A DNA stretch of 64,000 bases from Rhipicephalus microplus (GCF_043290135.1 NC_134707.1:74086508-74150507); one strand, 5' to 3'. Counted from the first letter of the stretch, positions 44,282-56,999 are shown. Program-made: numbers and translations. Notes: generated by a model from the letters alone, not told the origin.

Positions 44282-47200
44282 GCACCGCAGTTCAAGAGGC
44301 AATAACTGCGCCATTTTCGAACTGTCTAAGCCCTCGCCCCTCTCCTGCTAACGTGGTCGCAGTAACAGTTGAAGGTTATTCTACTTTCGCCCTTGTAGAC
44401 ACCGGCGCCGCTGTTTCTGTTATTGCCGCTAATGTCTGCCGTGTATTACGTAAAGTCACGACGCCGCTTTCTGGACTGTCACTCCACACCGCAAGTGCAC
44501 AGCAAGTAACGCCTCTCGCAGCCTGCACTGCAAGAGTGTCCATTGAAGGCATTGTTTACACTGTGGAGTTTATTGTCCTTGCTGTCTGTTCGCATGATGT
44601 CATCCTCGGATGGGACTTCCTATCCCGCCATAATGCCGTCATCGACTGTGCACGCGCTGAAGTTGAGTTTTCACCCTTTTGTGATGTCCCATTACTTGAC
44701 GCTCTTCATCAGCCGCCGAAGTTGTTTGTGCATGAAGACACCGATATTCCGCCTGAAAACTTCGCACTTGTTCCGATTTCATGCAACGCCTACACGAACG
44801 CTACAGTCTTTTTTATGCCTTCCGATATCTTCACGAGTCGTCGAGCTCTGCCGCTGCCTTTCGCAACGATTGACCTTACCGCCGGAAGAAGCAATATGTT
44901 CATACTCAACCCGCTTTCCACAACTGTCACTGTGCTTGCGGGAGAATGTCTCGGCCGCGTGCAGGATCTCGACCCTTCGTCTTTGGTTGATGTCCCGGAT
45001 GAATACTGCGACCACCCAAAATCACTGTCGGCCCTCGAGGAGTCGTCTAAGGATACGTTTTCCAGCGCCATCGCCGACACCCTTACTCCCACCGAACATG
45101 CCGACCTGCTTGATCTTCTGCATGAGTTCCGGAATTCCTTCGATGTGTCCCAACCTCAACTAGGCCGCACGTCGCAAGTCAAGCATCATGTTGACACCGG
45201 CCTACACCAGCCACTGCGTCAAAGACCATACCGTGTCTCCACTGAAGAGCGCCGCGTCATCAACGATCAAGTCGAAGATATGCTTCGTAGAGACGTTATT
45301 CGACCATCTCACAGTCCTTGGGCGTCTCCTGTCGTCTTGGTGCGTAAGAAAGACGGATCTATCCGATTTTGTGTAGACTATCGTCGCTTGAATAAGATAA
45401 CCCGCAAGGACGTATATCCTTTGCCGCGCATTGATGACGCCATCGACACCCTTCACGGAGCGGAATTCTTCTCGTCGCTGGATTTGCGGTCTGGCTACTG
45501 GCAAGTTCCAATGGCTGAAGCCGATCGCCAAAAAACTGCATTTATTACACCTGACGGACTATACGAGTTTAACGTCATGCCCTTCGGGCTTTGTAACGCG
45601 CCCGCCACGTTTGAACGACTTATGGACAATACGCTACGTGGCCTCAAGTGGAACATGTGCCTTTGCTACCTCGACGATGTCGTGGTTTTCTCGCACGACT
45701 TTCCTACGCACCTCCTTCGCCTCAGGCAGGTTTTGACTTGTCTGACCAACGCTGGCCTGCAGCTTAACCTGAAAAAATGCCGCTTCGCTGCACGCGAGCT
45801 CGTCATCCTAGGCCACATCGTGTCGAAGCACGGCGTATTACCTGACCCAGCAAAACTTCGAGCAGTCGCAGAATTTCCCAAGCCGACAACCATGAAGGAA
45901 CTTCGCAGTTTTGTAGGCCTATGCTCATACTTCAGGCGCTTTGTTCGCAATTTCGCATCCATCATGTCACCATTAACCCAGCTTCTTCGCGGTGACGTGA
46001 ACCTCTCCTCCTGGTCCCCTGCATGTGACGTTGCCTTCACTACTCTGCGCCGTCTGCTCACCTCGCCACCCATTCTTCGCCACTTCGACCCGACGGCTCC
46101 TACCGAAGTGCACACCGACGCCAGCGGCGTCGGGCTAGGTGCTGTCCTCGCGCAACGAAAACCCGGCTATTCAGAATACGTTGTAGCCTACGCTAGCCGC
46201 ACTCTGACGAAAGCCGAAACTAATTACAGCGTGACAGAAAAAGAGTGTTTGGCTCTGGTGTGGGCGCTTGGAAAGTTCCGGCCGTACTTATACGGCCGCC
46301 CGTTCGATCTAGTAACTGATCACCACGCGCTTTGCTGGCTCTCCACGCTGAAAGACCCTTCTGGCCGCCTTGCGCGATGGGCACTCCGCATCCAGGAGTA
46401 CGACATTCGCGTCGTATACCGCTGTGGACGCAAACACTCTGACGCTGACGCCCTGTCCCGCTCACCTTTGCCACCAGATCCGACGGGCGGAAACACGTGC
46501 CTCCAGTACTTGTCATCGTTAAATCTTGACTCAATTGCCACCGAACAACGTCGTGACCCGTGGATCGCATCTCTTCTCGAATATCTATCCGGTACGCCCA
46601 ACCTTCCGGTATCTCGATCCCTCCGACGTCAAGCTTTCCATTTTGCCATCCGCGATCAACTTCTTCATCGACGCAACTACTCTCCTGATGGCCGCCGGTG
46701 GCTACTGGTCATTCCACGCGCTTTGCGATCGCAGGTATGCGCTTCTCTTCACGACGATCCACAATGTGGCCACGCCGGGGTGTTCAAAACATATGAACGC
46801 CTTCGCCATCGCTATTACTGGCGCGGCATGTACAATTTCGTACGCAAATTTGTGCAGTGCTGTCCTGACTGCCAGCGACGCAAATCAACACCGCTACGTG
46901 CTACTGGCGAATTGCAGCCACTTCCGTGCCCTGCCAAGCCTTTTGATCGCGTTGGCGTTGACCTCTACGGCCCCCTTCCATTGACATCAGATGGCAATCG
47001 GTGGATTATAGTGGCGGTCGACCATCTAACACGCTACGCCGAAAGAGCCGCTTTACCGAGCCCTACCGCTCAGGATGTCGCCTCTTTCATTTTACGTCAA
47101 TTTATCCTTCGACATGGCGCACCTCGAGAGCTCCTTAGTGACAGAGGCCGCGCTTTTCTCTCCGAGGTCGTCGAAGCTCTGCTTTCGGAATGCCACGTCA

Positions 47201-47811
47201 TTCATCGGAAAACGACAGCATACCACCCGCAGACTAATGGGCTAACGGAACGGTTTAACCGCACGCTGGGTGATATGCTCTCGATGTACGTGGCATCTAA
47301 TCATAGCAACTGGGACCGTGTTCTCCCATACGTGACATTTGCATACAATACTGCAATACAAGCAACCACGGGATTTTCACCTTTCTTTCTTCTTTATGGA
47401 CGTGACCCTTCCCATACAATTGATACTCTACTTCCCTACCATCCTGATGCTTCAGAATGTCCACCTATTTCCGATGCTGCTCGACAAGCCGAAGAGTGCC
47501 GCCAGCTCGCCCGTGCGTTCACCTCGGACGAGCAGCAACGCCAGAAAGAAAACCGTTGCACCTCTCTTCCGGATCTCAACTATGCCCCAGGGTCTCTCGT
47601 GTGGCTTGCCATCCCATACCAAACTCCGGGACTCTCATCAAAACTTGTCCCCCGGTACGAGGGGCCTTACACCGTTTTAGAGAAAACCTCTCCAGTTAAT
47701 TACCTAATTGAGCCAGTTTCCCGATCGGATGACATGCGCCGGCGTGCACGTGACATCGTCCATGTTTCCCGCCTAAAACCGTATCATGAGCCTCTCCCTG
47801 AAACTTCTTAG
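44269..47811 (+). CDS. Gypsy C Pol polyprotein, intact
   Basis: The frame is open from 44269, overlaps the end of gag by 13 bases in the -1 frame and runs to TAA at 47809-47811. No ATG near its start fits, so a Gag-Pol frameshift is likely. Protease: [71 protein letters not shown]. RNase [40 protein letters not shown]. Integrase: HHCC finger ([10 protein letters not shown]...CCPDCQRRK), [27 protein letters not shown] and a GPY-type end ([11 protein letters not shown]). All usual catalytic residues are present. There is no chromodomain and no envelope frame. Close decayed relatives: gypsy D and the integrase relic at 2.8 kb. Confidence 0.93.
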   Translation, partial: PGKLSTAVQEAITAPFSNCLSPRPSPANVVAVTVEGYSTFALVDTGAAVSVIAANVCRVLRKVTTPLSGLSLHTASAQQVTPLAACTARVSIEGIVYTVEFIVLAVCSHDVILGWDFLSRHNAVIDCARAEVEFSPFCDVPLLDALHQPPKLFVHEDTDIPPENFALVPISCNAYTNATVFFMPSDIFTSRRALPLPFATIDLTAGRSNMFILNPLSTTVTVLAGECLGRVQDLDPSSLVDVPDEYCDHPKSLSALEESSKDTFSSAIADTLTPTEHADLLDLLHEFRNSFDVSQPQLGRTSQVKHHVDTGLHQPLRQRPYRVSTEERRVINDQVEDMLRRDVIRPSHSPWASPVVLVRKKDGSIRFCVDYRRLNKITRKDVYPLPRIDDAIDTLHGAEFFSSLDLRSGYWQVPMAEADRQKTAFITPDGLYEFNVMPFGLCNAPATFERLMDNTLRGLKWNMCLCYLDDVVVFSHDFPTHLLRLRQVLTCLTNAGLQLNLKKCRFAARELVILGHIVSKHGVLPDPAKLRAVAEFPKPTTMKELRSFVGLCSYFRRFVRNFASIMSPLTQLLRGDVNLSSWSPACDVAFTTLRRLLTSPPILRHFDPTAPTEVHTDASGVGLGAVLAQRKPGYSEYVVAYASRTLTKAETNYSVTEKECLALVWALGKFRPYLYGRPFDLVTDHHALCWLSTLKDPSGRLARWALRIQEYDIRVVYRCGRKHSDADALSRSPLPPDPTGGNTCLQYLSSLNLDSIATEQRRDPWIASLLEYLSGTPNLPVSRSLRRQAFHFAIRDQLLHRRNYSPDGRRWLLVIPRALRSQVCASLHDDPQCGHAGVFKTYERLRHRYYWRGMYNFVRKFVQCCPDCQRRKSTPLRATGELQPLPCPAKPFDRVGVDLYGPLPLTSDGNRWIIVAVDHLTRYAERAALPSPTAQDVASFILRQFILRHGAPRELLSDRGRAFLSEVVEALLSECHVIHRKTTAYHPQTNGLTERFNRTLGDMLSMYVASNHSNWDRVLPYVTFAYNTAIQATTGFSPFFLLYGRDPSHTIDTLLPYHPDASECPPISDAARQAEECRQLARAFTSDEQQRQKENRCTSLPDLNYAPGSLVWLAIPYQTPGLSSKLVPRYEGPYTVLEKTSPVNYLIEPVSRSDDMRRRARDIVHVSRLKPYHEPLPETS
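44272..44278 (+). promoter_or_regulatory. Candidate -1 frameshift site GGAAAAC at the gag stop
   Basis: The gag frame reads G GAA AAC TAA. It is one base away from the canonical GGGAAAC seen in gypsy B at the same place. Slipping gives GGA AAA CTA AGC, which stays open into pol. Confidence 0.45.
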
Positions 47812-47846
47812 GTCGCCAGGATGGCTCTTTTTTCAGCGGGGGCGAT

Positions 47847-47990
47847 TGTGAAGAAGAAGATGTGCCAGCAGCAAGCAGCATCGCCAACGCCCGGCTCTCT
47901 CGGCTCGTGCTTTGGTTCGTTGCTGTGCCGATCGCTGGACGGTTCTTCACGCTGTCTCGTCGCTGCCTTTAACGGCTAATAAACCTCTTC

Positions 47991-47993
<3 letters not shown>
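47847..47993 (+). repeat. Gypsy C 3' LTR, 147 bp
   Basis: Identical by eye to the 5' LTR. Confidence 0.92.

Positions 47994-48051
<58 letters not shown>
47994..48051. repeat. (TA)n microsatellite, right flank of gypsy C
   Basis: About 58 bases of alternating TA. Confidence 0.95.
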
Positions 48052-48055
<4 letters not shown>

Positions 48056-49777
48056 GATGCGATATGAACTGTTTTTCAACGTCTGAGTTTTTTAAAGCAT
48101 TTTCAAATTTAAGCACACGGTTGCGCACGGTAACTCTTTTTTATTTGCAGTGAAATTACCGGAATCACGCAGTTTATGTGACAGTAATATTTCTATGCTG
48201 TGGTGCTATGGCAAAATAAACAAAACTGAGCATCCTCACATGATCTATAAACTTCAGTGCCGAAGTTGTACCCGTACCCACCACGCGCAAGTGCATGGAC
48301 TAGAACAGGTTTGTTTTTCTGCTTACAACCGAGTCACTATAAAACGCTGAATTCACACAATATTTATTAGTCCTAATGTTTGGGATGATGCGATTTGCGA
48401 TGTGCTTGAAAAAGAAATCGGAACACAATCTCAAATCATTTTGCTGAATGGAGGGTACGACAAATATAAATATCACTCTGTAAAGATGCACTCGCCGATC
48501 TCATTACAATACAGTAGCAGCCGAGCAAGATCAAATGTTTCGTACGTCGGTTCAGGCATACGTAGAAACAGTTACAATCGTGCTGACATGTTCGGACAAA
48601 CTACACATTGAGAAAGTGCAAGACTAACGCGCACATAGAAAGAAGGTGTGGCCAGCAAACGACGCAAGGAGAAATGCACCCTTCACCGTTTCGACCAGTT
48701 TCAACCAGGCAGCGACTCTGCTCGATCTCGCTGTCAATAGCGCCGTTGCAAAGGAGAGTGTGCCAGGAGAGGGTCCTCCCACCTTCTCTCGCTCACGCTA
48801 GGAGAGAGACAGAGAGAGAGTTGGGCGCATGTGCATTGGGGCGCTTGCGCCAATGCACTTGTGCCAACTCTCCCTGGACGGACATGGCTACGAGCAAAAT
48901 CTGGTTTATATATAATATGCGTAGCGGATATTCTAGTCTACATAAAGCGAAATTAATAAACCTAAGAGCCTTCGACAGGCCACATGGCCTTTAGCTTTTA
49001 TTCCTCATTCTATAAAACAAACGAAATAATAAGTTTCTATCTTGAAACTGGCTGCGACGTAAACGGTGGGATAGACCAGAGGACGACACTTAAAGCACCA
49101 TAATGGTTATCAAGGTATGTGAAACACTGTCGAGACAAGCAAAGTGTTCTATGGAGTTTAGGAATTCAGAAGTTCAAAGGAATATAATTAAATTAGATCA
49201 CAGAAGTTAACTTTAACAAGAAATTATTGGGAGAACCTTTTTGCTACAGTAGACCTTAAACACACTTAATATAGCTGTCAATGCGAATATAATGGTTTGG
49301 TTTCATGATGACAAATACAAAGCTAGTGCAAAGATAAAGCGATGCAGATTGTACCGCCTTGCTCAGTGTTTTTTTAATAGCCTCTCTCCTGACATAGTTT
49401 TGCCATAATATAGAAAAAGGAGGCGGAAAATGCTATCATGAGAGTTATGAGATGCAGCTGGTTCAAATAAAAGGATTCTGAAACGAAAATTTCGGTACGA
49501 AGAAGACAAGAGGTTTGAGAACGTTTCGTCATATACGCCATATATTTACAATCCAGAAATTCGGAAAGCACCAGGGGAACAAGTACGAGGAATCCAAATG
49601 CTAGCAGTGGCTGCATAATAGCATGCTGTAATAAAGCGATATTTTTGCACTGTTATATATATGCATTATTGGTAGGTCCCCATTTATGTAGTGTTGAAGT
49701 AAACTATAACAATAATAACGATAAAAATATTGGCATTAACAATAATATATAGTAATAGTATTCTACATGAATACACA
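48052..49777. other. No gene recognised, apart from one hairpin
   Basis: Short frames only. The only structural feature is the inverted repeat at 48816-48873. Confidence 0.4.
48816..48873. repeat. Imperfect inverted repeat, about 24-bp arms
   Basis: Left arm GAGAGTTGGGCGCATGTGC and ATTGG; right arm CCAATGCACTTGTGCCAACT and CTC. The arms pair with one indel and a few mismatches, and the centre GGCGCTTGCGCC is itself self-complementary. Could be a hairpin or a remnant of a small inverted element. Confidence 0.7.
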
Positions 49778-49876
<99 letters not shown>

Positions 49877-49879
49877 AAA
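49778..49879. repeat. (TA)n followed by (GA)n microsatellite
   Basis: About 80 bases of alternating TA with two ATTA slips, then about 17 bases of GA. It abuts an inverted repeat at 49880. Confidence 0.95.
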
Positions 49880-50037
49880 GGAGAAGAGACGCAACTTAGC
49901 CGTTGTCTTAGTTTTATTTCCAACAGTTTCTACCAGTGAACCTTGTTTATTCACAAACCCTGACGAAGACCGGTCTACCGGTCTAAACAGCAGGAAATAA
50001 AACAGAGACTACTGCTAAGTTGTGTCTTTTCTCTTCC
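49880..50037. repeat. Inverted ends of a second Penelope-like family
   Basis: Arms 49880-49921 and 49993-50037 are diverged reverse complements (GCAACTTAGC...GTTTTATTTCC against GGAAATAAAAC...GCTAAGTTGTG). The spacer includes CCTGACGAAGACCGGTC and ACCGGTCTAAAC. This mirrors the layout of the first family (CCTGATGAAGGCC...GGCCGAAAC...AAATAAA), so I infer a related element end, with a hammerhead-like CTGACGA core whose GAAA position reads TAAA. Confidence 0.5.
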
Positions 50038-50516
50038 TAAGTACGTTTGGCTCATAGGAAAACTTTTCAGTACTACTGCGGGGACCAACTCTCTGCACGA
50101 GCTGCTCTTCTTCTTACGAAGAAGGCGACCCACTAGAAGGCACTGGAGAGGACGACTCACTGTTCGAAGGCATCGCTACAACTACCTAGGGTACGCAAAA
50201 GCAGCCGCTTGGCGACCTAAAAGCTGGTTACTGTGAGCGGGTCGTGGTAGCCGTTGAGGCGCTTCCCGTTGACATCTTCATGCCCTCAATGGCGCATATC
50301 CGAAGATGGTTCGATTGGTTCAATCAAGTAGTTTACATGGTAAGTGCATTCGACGACACGGTAGGGGCCTTCGTATTTGGGGAATAGCTTTGAAATGGCT
50401 AGTTGCTGTCGTAGGGATCGAGAGCTAGACGAGTGCTCCATAGAAGTACGTGGGCGCAGTAGTGCTGGCGTGAGTGCGAATGTTTTTTCGCTGTTCTCGA
50501 TCCTGCGCAGTAAAGG

Positions 50517-52790
50517 TCATTGCAAGCTCTCGACATTCTTCAGCAAGCTTGGCTGTAGCAGAGATAGGCGCAAACTCGACGGATCTGTCTTGCACGGAAG
50601 TATCGTGTCAATAGTGTGTGACGGGTGCCTTGCATATAATAAAAAGAAAGGTGAAAAGCCAGTAGTGCTAAGAGGGGTGGTATTATATGCGTAGCTGACA
50701 AAGAGCAGAATGGCATCCTGATTTGTGTGATTGGTGGTGACGTATTTGGAGAGCATGTCGCCAAGCGTACTGTTGAAGCGTTCGGTGAGGCCATTTGTTT
50801 GCGGGTGGTAAGCCGCAGTTTTGCGGCGAACAACGTTGCACTCTTTGAGAATGGCTTCGACGATATCGGACAGAAAAACACGGCCTCGATCACTGAGAAG
50901 TTCCTGGCGTGGGCCGTGTCGCACGATGAATCGTTAGAGCGAGAAGGAGGCTGCATCACTCGCTGAAGCAGCGGGGAGAGTGGCAGTTTAGGCGTATCAC
51001 TTGAGGTGGTCCACAGCGACGATTTCCCAGCGGTTACCAGCCAACGTTAGTGGAAGTGTCCCATACAAATTGACGCAACGCGCCCAAACGACCTGGCAGG
51101 GCAAGGCAGAGGTTGCAGACCTACCGGTGACAGGTGCGTTGAAGTTTTGCGGCGCTGACAACCTATGCAGGAGTGAATGGATATTGCACGTAGTGGTACA
51201 TGCCACGCCAAAAGTACCGTGTTGGCGAATGTGGTCGTAAGATTTCGATGCCCCGGAGTGCGCAAACTGCGGATAAAAATGAAAGCATTCGCATATGTCA
51301 GTGCGCGGACTGCAGGGTATGACTAGTAGCCACTGGCAGCCGGCACCGTTATAATTGCGTTGGTGGAGGAGGTCGTCGCGAACTGTTAACTGGTGCACTT
51401 GACGACGCAACGCACGAGAGGATAGAATGGGTGGGTGAGTCAGAAAGTCTATCAGTGAGGCAATCTATCGATCCTTGCGCTATTCAGTAGCAATGGTAAG
51501 AATGCTTATGCAAGAAACGGCAAGGTGAGACGCTGAGCTTTGGGCTTTGTCGTCAGGCAAGGCAGAATGCGACAGGGTGTCGGCGTCAGCTTGTTGCCTT
51601 CTCTTGATGTACAGCACGTGGATGTCGTAGTCTCGCAGGCCAAGTGCCAACCGAGTGAGACGACCTGAGGGATATTTCAATGACAACCAGCACAGTGTTG
51701 AATGGTCGGTGACGACATCAAATGGGCGACCATACAAATAAGGCCGAAACTTTGTAAGGGCCCAGACAATTGCCAAACATTCTTTCTCAGTGACGGTGTA
51801 ATTATTCTCGGCTTTTGTAAGTGTACGGCTTGCATACGCCATGACACACTCCAGGAACCCTGGGTCGTGCTGCGCAAGGACACGCTGAGGCCGGCACCAC
51901 AGGCGTCTGTGTTTACCTCTGTAAGATGCTGTGTGGTCGTAGTGAAGAAGTATGGGAGGCGACATAAACAAACGACGAAGCGTTCTGAAAGCGTCATCGC
52001 ACTGTGATGACCACGAATGAAGAAGCCCGTTACTTCCGAAGAGCTTCGTCAGCAGCGATATGATAGTAGTGATGTTTCGAATGAAGTGCCCAAAGTAGCA
52101 TCGCAGTCCTACGAAACTGCGCAGTTCTTTGACGGATGTCGGCTTGGGGAACTCGGTCCCGTCCTGAAGTTTGGCTGGATCAGGGAGAATTCCGTCCTTG
52201 GACACGACGTAGCTGGGTACTGTCAACTGCCGAGCTGCAAATTGACAATTCTTTAGGTTCAGTTGTCGACTCGCGTCACTCAGACGCGTCAGAACATACT
52301 GCAGGCGTTGAAGATGCGTGAAGTCCGGAGAAAAAACGACGACGTCATCGAGGTAGCACAGGCACGTGTGCCATTTCAGGTCACGGAGAATCGTATTCAT
52401 CAAGCGCTCAAAGGTGGCGGGCCCATTGCACAGCGCAAACGGTATGACGTTGAATTCGTACAAGCACTCGCGGGTGAAACAAGCGCTCTTCGGTCGAGCG
52501 TACTCACTCATAGATATTTGCCAGTACCCTGAGCTGAAATCGAGAGACGAAAAGAATTCTGCTCCTTGCAGGCTGTCAATTGCGTTATCCACCCGCGGTA
52601 GTGGGTACACGTCCTTACGAGTGATCTTGTTGAGGCGTCGGTAGTCCACACAGAACCGCACAGAACCGTCCTTCTTCGCGACGAGAACGACAGGAGACGC
52701 CCAGCGGCTGTTAGAGGCTCGAATAACATCGCGGCGAAGCATGTCGTCCACTTGCTCGTTGATTACATGGCGTTCTGTGGGAGATACGCG
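50517..52790 (-). pseudogene. Gypsy D pol: RT, RNase H and integrase
   Basis: RT (open 51480-52751): [41 protein letters not shown] with catalytic residues kept. The first RNase H Asp region is scrambled by a frameshift pair (HTASYRGKHRRLWCRP instead of the EVHTDASG type), while TEKECLAIVWA and DVVTDHSTLCWL remain. Integrase pieces are at 50997-51410 (zinc-finger region) and 50517-50924 ([18 protein letters not shown]). The frame is broken between about 50925 and 50996 and between integrase and RT at 51411-51479. The protein would not be functional. Confidence 0.85.
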
Positions 52791-53930
52791 ATATGGACGT
52801 TGCCATAGTGGTGGTTGTGCGCCTGTGTCGATGCGATGCGTGACAGTGGATGTGCGGCCGAGAGAAGGTTGAGCGACATCGAAAGAAGAGCGGAAATCTT
52901 CTACAGGGCCAGAAGCTTGGAGCGCTGGACCGGCGCAAGGTTGTCGGGAATGAAGGGACCTAATACATCAGCGGATCATGAAGATGTCGAAACAGCACTG
53001 AGCGTACTAGAACGTGGGCACTGCGTGTCATTGGGTTGATCCATAACTTGTGCGTCTTCGATGGGTACCACGCTGCCAAGGCTTTCCCTTCGCACCAACG
53101 TAACATTGTACCGGGACAATTTCAGAACAAAAATAATGGTCTTGCGATGAGTGACTTGCACGCTCGCGAAAGTAACCAGCAAGCCCTTTCTGATGAAAAC
53201 ACGATGACATGGCGAGAGGAGTGTAGCTGTGTCGGTAAGACTTGCGCAGTAGACCGACACCACCGAGGACGAGTTTGCAGGCACTTGCGTGTCGTCTCTC
53301 ACGAGTAGCTTGCTTGCAGCAGATGGGCAGTCGGCTGGCGTCAAAGAAGGGAATTGTGTGAGCTCTGTTTCTGCTGGTGTGCAATGAAGGACGGCGTCGG
53401 GGCGTGAGTGAAAATGCCATCCTAAGACGACGTCTTGAGTGCATGCAGGCATTATGTAGAATTCGACTGCCTACATCACGTCCTGAATAATGAAGCGGGT
53501 TGTACACACCGCTGTAGGGTGAATGCTTTGGGCGCTGGCTGTACGGAGGGAGAGCCCGGAAGGTGGCGTAATCATTTTGCGCAGCAATCGGCTAAGTTTG
53601 GCGTTCATGACGGATACAGCAGCTCCGGTATCTATAAGGGCAGATGCACGAACACCATCCAAAAGCACGCCTATCACGTTTGATGGGTTTCCCTGAGGGC
53701 TCCCGCAGTTCGACAGCGTCGCTGCCTCGTCAACTGCGACGACTATTTTTTCTGGTCGCTCTCGAGTGGACGAGGCCGCATCGGCGACAGTGAGCGACAT
53801 CGTGGAGATGGTGAATGGTGCGTAGACGGAGCGGGGTGGGATGACGGGGACATAGATGACGGTTGTCATAATAAGAGTGGTTCGATTGGCTGGGAAAGCT
53901 GGAGGTGACCTGCGGTTGCTGCACACGATT
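52791..53930 (-). pseudogene. Gypsy D protease and linker region
   Basis: The protease motif [16 protein letters not shown] is in the open piece 53471-53926, and the piece 52976-53452 reads VVLGWHFHSRPDAVLHC, matching the gypsy C segment [18 protein letters not shown] stop after FIIQDVM separates them. The remainder to 52791 is broken by frameshifts. Confidence 0.8.
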
Positions 53931-55025
53931 GCAATAGCGTGCTACGGAGCCGACGCAACCAGAAGCGAAGCAGATGGGGCGATTGTCAGAAGTGCGCCAT
54001 TGGTTCGTGGGTCCTATCCATGTCAAACAACGCGATGGGCGAGCCGGCTGCTGATATGACTTCGTGGTTGGCGGCACTAGGGGCACGAGGATGATGTCAG
54101 ATTATGTAGGTGGCACCGTTTCTCCAAAGACCTGGGGCCTAGCGGTGGTTTCGGTGTAACTAAGGGTACCAGCCACAGTAATCGGCAAGGGCGACCTGCG
54201 ACAACTTGGACATAACTCAGTGGCGCAGATACAAGAGGCAGCTGGTGGTATTCAGGAATGACCTCCGCGATTTCCTGCTGAATCGCTCGGCGGAGGGGAG
54301 GCAGAAGTGAAGTTAATGGCTGTTGAGCAGGTTGCGGGAAAGCGAAAGTCAGTGGAGAGACCTGGCCAGCAACTTCCTCACGCGCGAACGATTTGATTTG
54401 GACGAGAAAGGTTGTGTGGGCAGGAACTGCTGACAAGGCCGAAAAATCAACGTCACGTGATGGCGGTCGTAGGGTCATCAAGCGCTGCCGCCGCAGCTCC
54501 TCGTAACTTTGGCATAGTGTAATGACCTTTGCCACGGTGCGAGGGTTCTTGGCCAGAAGCATGGTGAATGCGTCATTGGCGGTGCCTTTCAGAACATGCG
54601 TGATTAACTCAGCCTCTGACATGCTCGCGTCCACTTTCTTGCACAAGTCAACGATGTCCTTGATGTAACTTGTGAAGGACTCGTCAGTCTGCGGTGCTTG
54701 TTCATTTAAACGCTGTTCGGCTTGCAGATTACGAACCGCAAGACCGCCGAATACGTCGATGACGGCGGCTTTAAAAGCAGGCCAAGTCGGGAAATCAGAT
54801 GCGTGGTTGTTACCACATGCCGGCCACACCCGCGAGGTAGAAAACCAGGTCGCTGAGTTCACCTGCCTCGTCCCAATGATTTGGGACGCTTACGTATTCG
54901 TACATGGCGAGCCCATCTTCGACGTCGGTGCCATACGTGCCGGTGTATAGAGACGAGGGTTGCGGATGAGGGGGCACCGGGACATGGTGTCTGCGCAGGA
55001 AGAAACGTTTGCTGAGTTGCGTCAT
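53730..55025 (-). pseudogene. Gypsy D gag
   Basis: Pieces at 54810-55025 (TDVEDGLAMYEYVSV), 54077-54862 (FTSYIKDIVDLCKK, LITHVLKGTANDAF) and 53730-54086 together follow gypsy C Gag. The zinc knuckle is degenerate (CFASGCVGSVARYC: the His is Ser). The pieces are in different frames. Confidence 0.8.
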
Positions 55026-55118
55026 GGGGCATGGTAGGTGGCACGGTACGAGATCGAACCTCCAAGGGCATCGAATGCGGACCGAAGGTGTATGAAGGGC
55101 ACATCACTCTCCACCAAA

Positions 55119-55270
55119 TCGTTAAAATGTTTATTGGCGGACACTCGGCGATAATGCACGACAGCGACAGTCAATACGGGAACCGATTCTCTGTGCGAGA
55201 TGCTCTTCTCCTTGCGAAGAGGGCGACGCACTAGAAGGCGCTAGAGAGGACGACCTAGTGTTCAAAGGCA
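55119..55270 (-). repeat. Gypsy D 5' LTR
   Basis: On the minus strand it ends AATAAACATTTTAACGA, directly before TTTGGTGGAGAG. Its length, about 150 bp, is like that of gypsy C. The outer boundary near 55270 is approximate. Confidence 0.6.
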
Positions 55271-55284
55271 ATATATATATGGGT

Positions 55285-55492
55285 CACTCCCATGGGTCAC
55301 GGGATCAAATCCCTGCTTCGGCGGCTGCGTTTTCGATGGAGGTGAGAATGCTGTGGGCCCGTGTGCTCAGATTTGGGTGCACGTTAAAGAATCCCAAGTG
55401 GTCGGTATTTCCAGAGCCCTTCACTATGGCGCCTCTCATAATCACATGGTGGTTTTGCGACGTTAAACCCCACGTATTTATCAATCAATTAT
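55285..55492 (+). mobile_element. Ruka-like SINE, head partly lost
   Basis: It starts at the B-box region (CACGGGATCAAATCCCTG) and keeps the body (GGCGGCTGCGTTTTCGATGG, GGGTGCACGTTAAAGAATCC, ACTATGGCGCCTCTCATAAT, CGACGTTAAACCCC) and an (ATCA) tail. The A-box is not recognisable. Confidence 0.8.
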
Positions 55493-56999
55493 TTGCTTTT
55501 AAATTGTACCTGGTCAACTTTCGACTATTTCCAATCATGCTGAAAAAATCTTGTGGGTATCTGTTAATGTAAGAAGTAGTTATTGAGGAGTCGTATTTCT
55601 ATAAAAATATATAGTCACCGAAATGAACTTCAAACTTAGTGCACCACAGCGAAACTTTGTTGCAATAAATAATTTATATAGTAATACTGAATTGAAACTA
55701 CTGCGAATCCCTTTTCTTTTGGTATTTAGCGTTAGGCTTTTATGACTTTGATAGTTCATTTTGATTCTAACTTTTTTCGTTTTCTTTCTTGGCAAAGACT
55801 GCACTGTGTTGAACGTTTATAGTTTCTTTTGTGAGTAACGCACTCACATTTTCTTTTTGAGAGTTGTAAAAGTTTACAGGAGAAGCTCAAGTAAAAGCAT
55901 TACCATAGTAGAGCGAGGAAGTAAAAAAAACATGGCATTTTAACTCAGTGGCATAATTTTGTTGCAATCTACCGTTAACAGTAAAAGTATGCCGTGTATG
56001 TTGTTGGATACTATGTTTTTTTTTATAACGAAACAAGAAGATATTTTTCGAAAAGTCGATTTCTTTCAAGTTGAGAATAGTTTCCATCTTAAACAAGACA
56101 CGGTATTATGAAGCTTGCCTTTGCCACGCTTTCACTGCACAGCACATCAGTGTAAAGCTGCAAGTTGTACGTTTCGGCAGCAAATAGTGCGCGTCATAAA
56201 CAGTTGTCACTTGTTCTAGTAATACTGCTTTAGAAAACTTAAAAAAGGGGCAATGTTGCTTATTTTATTTAACGGTATCCTCTCTATGCGTTTCAGTACA
56301 CGCGAAATTGAATGCCACGTCGCGCACTACGTGTTTGATCAAATTACTTAAAACTGAATGTGCACATTTGTGGAGGCCTCTTTAGTGCATCAATACAAAT
56401 GAAGATGATTTTACTTCATTATTCAGCCGATTTCTGCACAGGATCACTTTGCAGAAATGGGCTGATACGCAACCAGGTTTGACAATTTTTGGATTTGACG
56501 CATTCCAGGACCAACGTGAAAAGTGTTTTTTCTTCCCTTTAAAACATATACTACCAAAAAAACTGTGCATGAAATTTTCGTACAATATGACATTTTTTCA
56601 ATCAAGTACTGAAGCTGACTGAGCAGACCGATGGCTGAATAATTAGATAGTTGCACACTCAATAGCAACAATTTCATCAAACTTACACCATGCAACATTT
56701 CCTTTCATTTTTTTTTACTTGTCAGGTGATACTGAGTGCCTTGCAATTATGCCTCGCGAGATGGACACGTTTCTGACAGCGCATCATAATTCATTACTTA
56801 AGGGGCAAGTAGTGGACCATCAAAGTAGAGATTATATTCAGCCGCTTTTAGTCGCAAGCTACACAAATAAAGTGCAGTGGATGGTCTTCAAAACAATAGT
56901 GGACATTGTGTTCGTGCTCTAATATTATTATTCATTGTCTTGGTGCTATATGTTGATATATTTATTGTATACAATATATCTATTTATACAAAAATATAT
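55493..56999. other. No gene recognised
   Basis: AT-rich, short frames only. Confidence 0.4.

Larger units (their letters stand above)
42733..47993 (+). mobile_element. Gypsy C: intact Ty3/gypsy LTR retrotransposon, identical LTRs
   Basis: The two LTRs are 147 bp each and identical by eye, with perfect 8-bp inverted termini TGTGAAGA/TCTTCACA. A PBS-like TGGTGGAAGGTGCTG follows the 5' LTR, and the 3' LTR is preceded by a purine stretch (GCGGGGGCGAT). Gag and pol are both uninterrupted, and all catalytic motifs are present. The flanks on both sides are TA repeat, compatible with an ATAT-type duplication. This is the youngest insertion in the window and may be able to move. Confidence 0.93.
50088..55270 (-). 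mobile_element. Gypsy D: decayed Ty3/gypsy element of the gypsy C lineage
   Basis: On the minus strand the order is 5' LTR (about 55119-55270), PBS-like TTTGGTGGAGAG, gag, protease, RT, RNase H, integrase, and a partial 3' LTR (about 50088-50185). The LTRs share CTCTTC, GAGGACGAC and AAGGCA landmarks, but the 3' copy loses similarity beyond about 50088. The right flank reads ATATATATATG, again TA-rich. Numerous frameshifts and stops show it is old. Confidence 0.85.

Noticed and set aside
50377..50694. Plus-strand frames within gypsy D
   Set aside because: Antisense shadows of the decayed pol on the minus strand.
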